From contig JAPDRN010000231.1 of the NCBI GenBank assembly GCA_030247855.1, positions 1 through 28,226 on the forward strand: a stretch of 28,226 nt of DNA, read 5' to 3'. Positions within the stretch are counted from its first letter, which is position 1. Each line of letters begins with the position of its first letter. The notes under the pieces were generated by a model. It was not told the DNA's origin and ran no database searches. It worked only from the letters and a program-made list of their open reading frames with translations. This DNA comes from Knufia peltigerae. Lineage: Eukaryota; Ascomycota; Eurotiomycetes; Chaetothyriales; Trichomeriaceae. Both the position numbers and the translations under genes were made by a program. Positions 20,934 through 28,226 of the stretch are shown here, piece by piece.

Positions 20934-21755
20934 TCAAGCTCCATAGGTCTTGCCAAAAAGCTCCTCGTAAATTGCTTTGCCTAGGCCAAGTCCACTAGCC
21001 GGGTTTTGACCAGTGATGAACGTCCGTCCATCGGCACTCTTGCTAACCACAACATGCCCATCGAAGGGGTTCTCAGCCTTTTCATATTTGCCGCCGGTGG
21101 CCTTGTCAAGCTCGGTTTCCACGCTCCATGGCTCCACGACGCCGGTGGCTGGGAACAATAATTCACACTCTTTGTTGCTCACTCCGACGGCCTTGTGGCC
21201 ATCAATGATGAACTTCCCGCTGGATGGATCCCTTACGTGCGCGAAGGCAGCAGAACCGTGGCAGATACCGCTGAGGAGCTTCTTCTGGTTGTAGAAGTCG
21301 AGAATCACCTCCTCCGCGGCTTTTGAGTCAATCACGTCGAACATGGCTAGGGAAAATCTGGTCAGTCATGTCTGGCATGAGGCAGGCGAAGAAAGGAGAT
21401 CTTACGTCCATAACCTCCGATGAAGCAGATGGCGTCGAATCTTTCCGCGTTTCCCTTGAAATCTTCCAGCTTCTGTGAGTTCTTCCAGAGATCTTGCTTG
21501 GTTTCGTAGAAGCGGGCACAAATCTCATCGTTCTTGAAGAGTTCAACCGACTTTTGGTCTGGCGGTGCATCTCCTCCAAGATGAGAAGCAATCGTGATGT
21601 TGCAGTACGGCTCCAAGATGTCAAATGGGTGAGCCAACTCAGGCTGCAAAACACGGTTAGCTCTAATTTCACGGACGACTGGAATGACTTACTAGATACC
21701 ATCCGGGCTTGTGGGATGAGATGACCATGAGGACAGCGGGCTTTGCTGCAGACAT
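20934..21755 (-). CDS. DJ-1/PfpI superfamily protein, Hsp31-like
   Basis: Three exons: 21755-21693, 21643-21406 and 21346-20934 (introns of 49 and 59 nt with GTAAGT/GTAAGA donors and GCAG/CTAG acceptors), giving 237 residues. The frame reads through the joins as GWYL/PELAHP and GGYG/PMFD, both family landmarks. The candidate catalytic residues are E23 (in PELAHP), C129 and H130 in the nucleophile elbow GICHGSAAF. This matches the Hsp31 subgroup of class I glutamine-amidotransferase-like proteins, which act as glutathione-independent glyoxalases and stress chaperones removing methylglyoxal. The length fits (yeast Hsp31 is 237 residues). The glycine loop reads GGYGPMFD instead of the more usual GGHG. 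No targeting signal is seen, so it is probably cytosolic. It is divergent from the glutathione peroxidase gene across 1.1 kb, with a TATAAA about 160 bp upstream. Confidence 0.88.
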
Positions 21756-21912
21756 TGTGGGAAGTAGTAAGTACTGAGGTTGTTGTTGTAGACAGTTGTA
21801 CTTGTGGAGATTTAGGATATGCGAATGAGAAGCTATTTGCTCAGTCTGAAGCGTTGTTTGAAGTGAAGATTGAAGTGAAGATTGAGTAGGCTGCAGCGGT
21901 ATTCTGATTGTC

Positions 21913-21918
21913 TTTATA
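21913..21918 (-). promoter_or_regulatory. Candidate TATA box for the DJ-1-like gene
   Basis: TATAAA on the minus strand, about 158 bp upstream of the DJ-1-like ATG at 21755, a plausible distance for a fungal leader of about 120 nt. Position-based only. Confidence 0.35.
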
Positions 21919-22727
21919 CCATTGCAAGGTAAAACACTCGTGATGGCCATGTCCATATCAAGCAAGTCCGTCAACATAGTGGTTCGGGGCTACATCTACG
22001 TTTTTGGAATATCTGAGCATCTTCAATATGCCAAGTGCAGATATCTTGAGTATGGCAAAGCCTTACTGACGGTGTTTTGAGGGTGCTGCTGGAGATACGA
22101 GACACCCTTCTTGGTGGTGAAGATCGATATCAAGTGTATAGCATAGTACACGTACTCCACCTCTAACACCGAAGCCGATGGATGGCTTAATATCAATGGT
22201 AGTGATCACCATAGAAGTCTCAAGAGGGAAATATTGTAGTTCCGAACAGCATGTGGTAGTCGAGAAATGGAGCATGCCATGAGGATACAAACAGTCGGAT
22301 AGTTATCCTCGGCGGCCACAGGAGACAAAACTCTGAGATACTATTCGCAATCGGTCACTCACGCCAATCGACGCTGGGGCCGCTGTGGCTCATCATGGCT
22401 TGTGCCTTATGGGCACTTGGATCAGTCGATGCGAGGCGAGAGGACTGGTTGCGGACGTAAAAGCATTGATAGAGTAGCCCTTGCAAATACCTGAAATGGG
22501 CATAGTGTGCTTCATGCAGGAACACTGAATCTCCAGCTGACAAAGAAATGCCCGGCTTCTTTCTCGAGAGTACGAGTATGGATACGGGTACTAAAGGAAC
22601 GTGCAAACCTTGCGTAGTACTGGATCCTTAAAAAAACATTCACTTTATCACTGAGACAAGTCGAAGTCGTCAGGGATACAGACAGGACAATGTTTCAAGT
22701 GTTTTGAGTTGGTAAGAAATTGCTGAT

Positions 22728-22733
22728 CACGTG
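22728..22733. promoter_or_regulatory. Palindromic E-box CACGTG upstream of the peroxidase
   Basis: CACGTG lies about 126 bp before the first peroxidase ATG (22859), with a related TCACATGA at 22815-22822. Such sites bind fungal bHLH factors (Cbf1/Pho4-type). Relevance to this promoter is inferred. Confidence 0.3.
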
Positions 22734-22854
22734 GAGAGGGCAGTTTTGACGATGCTGCGGGTGTTTCGGCAATTGCCGCACCATCAACGCATGATGAGGT
22801 GGCGGTGAAGAAGGTCACATGATCCTATATCCAGCCTTCAACCTCGGATTCGCG

Positions 22855-22962
22855 ATGAATGATTGTTCGCTTTGTGCACTGCACATGCCCCAGTCGTACC
22901 ATCCGGAGAAAGTCATCGATGCAACACGCTCGCAACTTATTCCAAATCTCCCGACACCTTAA
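22855..22962 (+). promoter_or_regulatory. Overlapping upstream ORF at the peroxidase start
   Basis: An ATG at 22855, four bases before the long-form peroxidase ATG, opens a 35-codon frame in another register that ends at 22962. It spans both upstream in-frame peroxidase ATGs (22859 and 22919). If the mRNA leader includes it, scanning ribosomes would translate it and later reach the ATG at 23114. Confidence 0.4.
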
Positions 22963-23629
22963 ATCTCGGCCTTGGACTGCATTCATCTCTGTATCGACTT
23001 CACCTCTCCAACGCCCCATTTCAAACCACAGTATCCCTCGGATCGTTCTCAAGGCACGCCCTTTCTCACACGGTCCTGCGCCCTCGTCGTCCTCACGTAC
23101 ACCCGCATCCAAAATGGCATCCGCCACCACCTTTTTCGATTTTACGCCGAAAGACAAGCGTGATCAAGAGTACCCCCTTGCTCAGCACAAAGGAAAGGTG
23201 ATCCTCGCCGTCAACACCGCCTCCAAATGCGGCTTCACCCCTCAGTTCGCCGGCCTCGAGTCCTTGTGGAAGAAGATTTCTGAGAAATACCCGGATCAAT
23301 TCGTCATCATCGGTTTCCCTTGCAACCAATTCGGTGGTCAAGATCCCGGCTCGAATGATCAAATTCAAGAGTTCTGTCAGCTCAACTATGGTGTTACATT
23401 CCCGGTGCTGGGCAAGACCAACGTCAATGGTGATCATGCCGAGCCAGTGTTTGAATGGATGAAGTCGGAAAAGCCAGGCCTGCTGGGTCTGAAGAGGGTC
23501 AAGTGGAATTTTGAAAAGTTCTTGATCGGCCGCGATGGACAGGTCGTCCAGCGATGGGGCAGCATGACCAAGCCGGAAAGCATTGAGAAGGAGATTATCC
23601 AAGAAATTGAGAAATCCAAGTCGGGATGA
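22859..23629 (+). CDS. Thiol glutathione peroxidase (Gpx3/Hyr1-like), possible mitochondrial form
   Basis: The frame gives 256 residues from 22859, 236 from ATG 22919 and 171 from ATG 23114; the last equals the usual length of yeast-type peroxidases. In 171-residue numbering, the peroxidatic cysteine C39 lies in NTASKCGFTPQ, C70 in the GFPCNQFGGQDPG box, and C88 in the FCQLNYGVTFPV segment is the likely resolving cysteine. This is the atypical two-cysteine, thioredoxin-dependent type, not a selenoprotein. A Trp in KWNFEKFLI completes the active site. The 65-85 residue extension is rich in Arg, Ser and His with almost no acidic residues, and has an ARPFS-like processing site, so it looks like a mitochondrial presequence. 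The ATG at 23114 has a strong AAA context. I report the longest frame; the two products may coexist. Its Gpx3 relative also relays peroxide signals to Yap1. The stop is only 62 bp from that of the convergent PPxY membrane protein. Confidence 0.9.
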   Translation: MIVRFVHCTCPSRTIRRKSSMQHARNLFQISRHLKSRPWTAFISVSTSPLQRPISNHSIPRIVLKARPFSHGPAPSSSSRTPASKMASATTFFDFTPKDKRDQEYPLAQHKGKVILAVNTASKCGFTPQFAGLESLWKKISEKYPDQFVIIGFPCNQFGGQDPGSNDQIQEFCQLNYGVTFPVLGKTNVNGDHAEPVFEWMKSEKPGLLGLKRVKWNFEKFLIGRDGQVVQRWGSMTKPESIEKEIIQEIEKSKSG

Positions 23630-23691
23630 TTGAGTTCAAGCCGGCTTTATTTGTACAGCAATCACAAGAGATACCCAGATAACTCCTGCTC

Positions 23692-24077
23692 CTAGTATTT
23701 GGGCGGTGGCCCTGAACCTTCGACTGGATTTTCAAGATCAGGTACACGATATTGTGGCGGGACCTGCCCTTGAGATCGTTCATGTTTGTGCCCAGAGACC
23801 GCAAATTCCAGCTCCATCTCGTCGTCGATAGCCTTGTGTTGTGCCGCCTCTTCTGCCTTTCTCTTGATGCGTTGCTTCCTGACAATGACAAACAGAACAA
23901 TTCCCAGGAGAAAGAAAAGACTATATCATGGTCAGTCTCTCATGTTTGTACACGTAGAGGTGTTACTTACGTCAAGCCGATGATAAGAGGTATGACAGTC
24001 GTCTGGAAAGTAGTGGTGTATTTCTCGCAGATGTCGTCCGTGTCATTGGGGTTGACGCATTTTCTCTTCCACAACAT
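23692..24077 (-). CDS. Single-pass membrane protein with two PPxY motifs (RCR-like)
   Basis: Two exons, 24077-23971 and 23920-23692, joined across a 50-nt GTAAGT...ATAG intron inside a Thr codon, give 111 residues. The ATG at 24077 is the only in-frame one. Layout: a short N-terminal head with two cysteines (7, 17), a membrane segment at about 27-49 split by the intron, a strongly basic flank RKQRIKRK (50-57), then a hydrophilic tail. The tail has two PPxY motifs, PPQY (90-93) and PPKY (108-111); the second is the exact C-terminus. PPxY binds WW domains of Nedd4/Rsp5 ubiquitin ligases. Small single-pass proteins with a cysteine head, basic juxtamembrane patch and PPxY tail match the fungal RCR family (Congo red resistance, Rsp5-dependent sorting). 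An adaptor role in endosomal or vacuolar sorting is therefore inferred. The basic flank predicts a cytosolic C-terminus. Family assignment is by architecture only. Confidence 0.75.
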
Positions 24078-24862
24078 GGTGTTTGTTTGTATGTAGGCGG
24101 TATCGGGAGTACTTCGGTTATGCTGGCTGAATAGACTGGAGATTGTAAGGAAAGACAAGTCTATTTGACGTGCTCGATCGTCGGAGGATTAAAGAGACAT
24201 GAATGAGAGTGGCTAGGTAGGAGGGAAAGTGATGTTTCAAAACAAAGAGTGTCCTATGCGGCGGGCGTGAGGTTCATCACAATGAAGTGAATTGGGGGTT
24301 TACCTGGTGGTCCGAAACAGGAGTGTCCCGGGCAATGACAGGTACGTGCACGGGGTCGAGCCCTTTGAAGGCGTGGGTTTCGTAGTACGGAGTACGGGTA
24401 CAGTGATAGCCGATTGTAGCCCCCAGACTGGCGCCCCATAGTAGATCGAGACCCCCTAATTTCACAAACCTTTGAGACGAAATCCCAGACGCGCAATGCA
24501 CTTGAGTCGGGGCCCCTTCAATCGCCGCCTGTCAGTTGGCTTCCAGCCCCCGTGTCAACAACATTCTTGCAAGCTTCTAGCCTGCATTGCATCACAGTTG
24601 TCAATAAATGCTCTGAACCCCAGATCTCGCTCTCCAGCTACAAGCATAAGCATTCCTCAATGATATCTTTTGCCATCCTGATTCTCTACCTTCAGGCACT
24701 TATCCGGGCGAATATGGGCAACACAATCCGGCCAAGTGCAGCGGGACTAAATTATGCCCAAGAATCGGCGGCTTCGCTAGATGTGAACCGTTGGCTTAAA
24801 ATCATTGTCCTAAGATTGCACCGTCTCAGACTCGATCCCGCCTGTTCGAGTACTCCGAATAA

Positions 24863-25190
24863 CTTGAGGAATGGGCAAGGTGTGTGGCAGATGAAAATGT
24901 TGCTCTTGAAGAACGTGCAAGTATTCCGATCAGATTTTTCCACCTGTTGCAAATGTACTCAATATCTGCACTTTATCAGCAGCTGCGAGGACATCTGTTG
25001 GCTCTACATGGAAGAAACAAACCAAAAAAGATCTTATTCTGCTCAAAAACGCCAGTATTTTCGGGGTATTTTACATCTCTGTGGTTATTTTTCTAGTTCA
25101 TCAACGTCGCCTCGCCGGACTTGTTGTAGCGACTATTTCGATGCACGGAGTTTGCATTGACTCAACGGCATCAAGATGGCCTTCCTAAGG
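24863..25190 (+). pseudogene. Possible broken gene fragment
   Basis: After a TAA at 24860-24862, one frame runs to about 25029 with helical, charged protein-like sequence (LEEWARCVADENVALEE, then a leucine-rich stretch). At the A6 run near 25024-25029, coding character passes to another frame. That frame encodes a hydrophobic segment resembling a membrane helix (IFGVFYISVVIFLV) followed by basic residues and ends at a stop near 25190. There is no ATG in a good context. I do not recognise a family. It may be a decayed gene, an exon set with missed introns, or chance. Confidence 0.25.
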
Positions 25191-26250
25191 ACATGCCCCA
25201 AGGAAACAGCAGAGTTATATATCTTCACTCATACTCAGAGTTACAGCTTTCATTATATACTTCCCTGAAGACCGCCGAAGTCCTGCGAAGGCCATTCAGG
25301 AAGCTGAGATGTCTTTGCCCTCTTGAAATCAGCTTGGACCTTGATGCAGGTATGGCAGCAGGATGACGAGGCGTTCGTCCAAAGTCCAAAGCGCGCCTTG
25401 TCGTGTTCACCGTACACTGTAAGTATGCAGAAGACCGCTATATGTCCAACTCAGTACGAGCCACTTCTTCCCGGCCGTTACGAAGCAAGAAATTGATCAG
25501 GTAGCTTTCAATGGCTGACGGTATTGCCTGCGCTGGATACTTTATGCTAGCCTCCTCTCCATGCTGCCAGAAAACATTCGTCAAGAGTGTGGCTTATTGT
25601 AGGATCAGTCAAGGCTCGCTAGGTTTCTGCCGATGACCTTAGTTTCAGGAGATCTTTTGCTCAGACATGTAATTGCAGGTCACGACTACTGTAACGGTGA
25701 TTGTGAATAGTATTATAGGCTTAAGCTGTCGAGTTCTGGCCCTGTTCCTGCCTATGCTGAGGGCTTTGTTGAGGGTTTTGCTGAGATTGCCTGTGTCGGG
25801 TTACACCTGAGGGAGGACCGCTAGGATTTCAAGAAGGGAGAAGAACGAAAGACAATAGCATCCATGTCTTCTAAATGAGGCCTCTTCCGAAAGACAATGA
25901 GAACTGTCTTCTTTTTCTTCTGCTGCTGCTGCTGCCGCCGTTGATCTACTATGAGTACCGCGCAGACTGGCGCATACCAAAGGCTACCTACCTATGGCTA
26001 TTTCACTTGTACCAGGGAGCTATATGCCTATGACCCCTCTTCTCTCGTCCCATGTCATGTCGTAAAGTCGTCAATTTTCAACATGAATTATTCCACCCCA
26101 GACCTCAGATCAGTTCACTTATTCATTGTATGTCATTACAGTCGCTCACACATACTGTAAAAGTCCGGGTGTTAAAAAGGTTTAGGCGATAAGTCGGCAA
26201 ACCTGCCCTGATCGTGAGTGCAAGTGCCAAGCGAGGAAGGGGATCGCAGG

Positions 26251-26262
26251 TCGAAGCTTCGA
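26251..26262. promoter_or_regulatory. 12-bp perfect palindrome upstream of the V-ATPase gene
   Basis: TCGAAGCTTCGA reads the same on both strands, about 160 bp before the V-ATPase ATG. It contains inverted GAA/TTC units like part of a heat-shock element, but the third unit is not matched. Function unknown. Confidence 0.35.
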
Positions 26263-26423
26263 AACATCATCAACCTGTCCAACTCTCGACAAGCACAATC
26301 ACCATCATTTCTGCTCACCTCTATCCCACCAACAACCCTCTTTCTATCGAAAAGACGGCCACTCACCCCTCCGGAACGTACTAGTCTTTGAGAAAGGAAG
26401 TCAACGACACAAGCACCGTCAAA

Positions 26424-27201
26424 ATGTCTACAGATCTCTGGTCAGTTTGCCCCCCATACCTGTAGCCTGCAGCTCGCGTCGATAAGCTGGCCTTCCCTCG
26501 TGAGAGGGCCAGTTTCATCAATAACTTGGATCGCATTGTGCTAACATTGTTGAATTATAGCCCCGTATATGCGGTATGCTCGCCCCCCCTTTACCCCCCC
26601 CAATCCACAATCCTATCGAGCAGCGATGCTGTCATTCCTCCTCAGCTGCCTGGAAAAGCTTCGAAGAATGAACACTGACATACATCTCCTAGCCCTTCTT
26701 CGGTGCCATGGGCTGCACCTCTGCAATCGTCTTCACCTGCTTCGGCGCCGCATACGGGACTGCAAAGTCCGGCGTGGGTATCTCAGCGATGGGTGTCCTC
26801 CGACCAGATTTGATCGTCAAGAGTATGCGACGCCATTCAAAGAGGGGATGGGCCACGAACTGACACATATTCCAGACATTGTTCCCGTCATTATGGCTGG
26901 TATCATTGCTATTTACGGTCTAGTCGTCTCAGTCTTGATTTCGGCCGGCCTGTCACAAAAGGAGCCTCTGTTCACCAGCTTCATTCAACTCGGTGCCGGT
27001 CTGTCCGTCGGTCTGGCCGGTCTTGCTGCTGGCTTCGCCATCGGCATTGTCGGTGACGCCGGTGTCCGAGGAACCGCCCAACAACCTCGACTTTTCGTCG
27101 GCATGATTCTCATCCTCATTTTCGCCGAAGTGTTGGGTCTTTACGGTCTGATCGTTGCCTTGTTGATGAACTCCAAGGCCTCGACCGATGTCACCTGCTA
27201 G
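26424..27201 (+). CDS. vma3: V-type ATPase proteolipid subunit c (16 kDa)
   Basis: Four exons: 26424-26440 (17 nt), 26561-26573 (13 nt), 26693-26822 and 26876-27201, giving 161 residues, the normal length for fungal subunit c. Introns are 120, 119 and 53 nt with GTCAGT, GTATGC and GTATGC donors; intron 1 has a consensus GCTAAC branch site. The start reads MSTDLC/PVYA/PFFGAMGCTSA. The protein is almost all membrane: four helices, with the proton-binding Glu at 138 in helix 4 (LILIFAEVLGLYG) and the conserved RPDLIVKNIVPV loop after helix 1-2. It forms part of the Vo rotor ring that carries protons into vacuoles and endosomes. The Glu position and the exact CPVYAPFFG start favour c over c' or c''. 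The 5' leader is pyrimidine-rich with a strong AAA context at the ATG. The exon reading depends on a micro-exon but restores the conserved N-terminus exactly. Confidence 0.95.
26487..26512 (+). other. Predicted hairpin with GNRA loop in V-ATPase intron 1
   Basis: CCCTC (26495-26499) and GAGGG (26504-26508) pair around the tetraloop GTGA. The outer arms CTGG (26487-26490) and CCAG (26509-26512) extend the stem across a four-base bulge. It lies in the middle of the 120-nt first intron. Confidence 0.5.
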
Positions 27202-28226
27202 ATCAGGCCCGAGAAAATATTGGCTTGGACTCGATGGCGGCTGCGATGAAGCGCCACGGGACCACCGCGCACCAATATCGGATCAGAACGGCTTACTAGA
27301 CCTGAGAGAGAATCAGACTCGGAAACTCTTTACGACAAGGCATCCAGTTTCTGAGACTCGAAGGAACTTGTCGAAGCAAGTCAAACCGGGTAAAAAAGAG
27401 GAGAACCACAAAAAACCAATTGAGAAAATGTACCGAGCTGGGTGAACGGGATCAGACCCTCCAGATGAGGTTACTTTTTTTCGTGTATGAATGTCATAGT
27501 TTATCAGCACAATCGACGAAGGTGGGCCATGGAGGTGCCACGTTATCGGGCACTGCAGTCGAGGAGGTGTCTGCAATGCTTTTTAAATCATGTATGTACA
27601 CTTGTTCGGCACTGAATTAGATAATGCTTTTCGTAAACAAAGTTTGCTTCGTTTTTGGTTTTGTTTTCTTTTTGCGACGTCTACTTCTTCTCTACTAACC
27701 CAGGTACGTACCACTTTGTTGGCATCGACGTTTGCGGTACAAGAAGTATGGCTAAAGTAGAATAGAGAAGGAATACGGAAAACGTAGTCGATGGTTGATT
27801 GATTTCGTAGTACATGGACCGGATGGGTATCACTCGGTGTACGGGAATGACAACTGGGCGCTCATTGATGGATGAGCTCTTAAGCACAACAGATATGAGG
27901 ACAAGCACAAGCAGATCAGTGCTTGAGAAGACCAAAGAGTGAAGATGTGTGGATATTTCATCAGGTATATTCTTGTGTCTTATAGGGTGACAGTTGTTCT
28001 CAATCTATCAGGACGGTAAATGTCGTGAACCGGGGGCGCAGAATCGTCGTGGGAGAACGAAAATCTGCGTGCTCTTAGTCCTAATGGGTACGAGTAGTGT
28101 GGTAAACTTTCGCTCATGGTATGAAAGCCGCTTCACAAGAACGCCCCAGTGTCAAGAAGCAATATACGCCAGATGGTTGCGGTATGGTGACGATTGAGAA
28201 CAAACGACAATCTTCTGTGCAATGCT
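27202..28226. other. 3' flank of the V-ATPase gene
   Basis: Starts with the V-ATPase 3' UTR and continues with T-rich stretches near 27645-27675. Short open frames on both strands (for example minus 27935-27681, with a hydrophobic start) have no recognisable domain. No gene is called up to the window end. Confidence 0.45.

Larger units (their letters stand above)
21756..22858. other. Divergent intergenic region between DJ-1-like and peroxidase genes
   Basis: About 1.1 kb shared by two outward-facing genes. Seen here are a TATAAA on the minus strand (21918-21913), a CACGTG (22728-22733), a TCACATGA (22815-22822), a CCAAT near 22363, and a short tandem duplication (GAAGTGAAGATT twice, near 21858-21883) in the DJ-1-like leader. 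Open frames inside lack ATG starts or domains. Confidence 0.5.
24078..26423. other. 2.3-kb intergenic region with one coding-like remnant
   Basis: The left part holds the promoter of the PPxY membrane protein. Around 24863-25190 (+) two overlapping frames have protein-like composition but meet at an A6 run in different registers (see findings). The remainder, 25200-26423, has no convincing frame. It carries a (CTG) run near 25918-25936, a 12-bp palindrome at 26251-26262 and the pyrimidine-rich leader of the V-ATPase gene. Confidence 0.45.

Noticed and set aside
24552..25160. 202-codon plus-strand frame
   Set aside because: It starts without a good ATG context and its composition is Ser/Cys-rich without domains; the better coding-like signal there lies in the other two frames.

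Overview
The window looks like nuclear DNA of a filamentous ascomycete (Pezizomycotina). Coding regions are separated by long gene-free stretches. Introns are short (mostly 49-59 nt) with GTAAGT/GTATGN donors and (C/T)AG acceptors. Starts sit in A-at-minus-3 contexts, and the proteins are fungal types: a group II G-alpha, a fungal AP-1-like bZIP, a fungal-only transcription-factor-like protein and a 161-residue V-ATPase proteolipid. I cannot place it to genus. No bacterial operons, CRISPR array, rRNA, convincing tRNA or recognisable transposon was seen.

Layout. (1) 0.6-1.4 kb: a zinc deaminase of the cytidine deaminase fold, probably the riboflavin-pathway type (+). (2) 2.5-5.9 kb: a large intronless WD40 protein resembling MABP1/WDR62 (-), convergent with the deaminase. 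(3) 8.7-9.5 kb: a three-exon bZIP factor (-). (4) 9.5-14.4 kb: about 5 kb with no credible gene. (5) 14.7-15.8 kb: a two-exon G-protein alpha subunit of the GNA-2 class (+), with short upstream ORFs in its presumed leader. (6) 17.2-17.7 kb: a small GC-rich protein (-) carrying eight R-[RK]-x-S motifs. (7) 18.9-20.5 kb: a fungal transcription-factor-domain protein without a zinc cluster (-). (8) 20.9-21.8 kb: a DJ-1/Hsp31-like protein (-), divergent from (9) a thiol glutathione peroxidase at 22.9-23.6 kb (+). The peroxidase may be made as mitochondrial and cytosolic forms from alternative starts. (10) 23.7-24.1 kb: a 111-residue single-pass membrane protein with two PPxY motifs (-), tail-to-tail with the peroxidase. 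(11) 26.4-27.2 kb: V-ATPase subunit c (+) with a 13-nt micro-exon.

The genes are mostly independent housekeeping or signalling loci, not a cluster. Two small themes stand out. DJ-1/Hsp31-like and glutathione peroxidase genes share a 1.1-kb divergent intergenic region, both being stress or detoxification functions. A G-alpha gene also lies near a protein dense in basophilic-kinase (PKA-like) sites. The most informative lightly characterised items are the PPxY membrane protein (candidate Rsp5/Nedd4 adaptor, RCR-like), the R-[RK]-x-S protein and the multi-start peroxidase. I did not find a clearly new multi-gene system.
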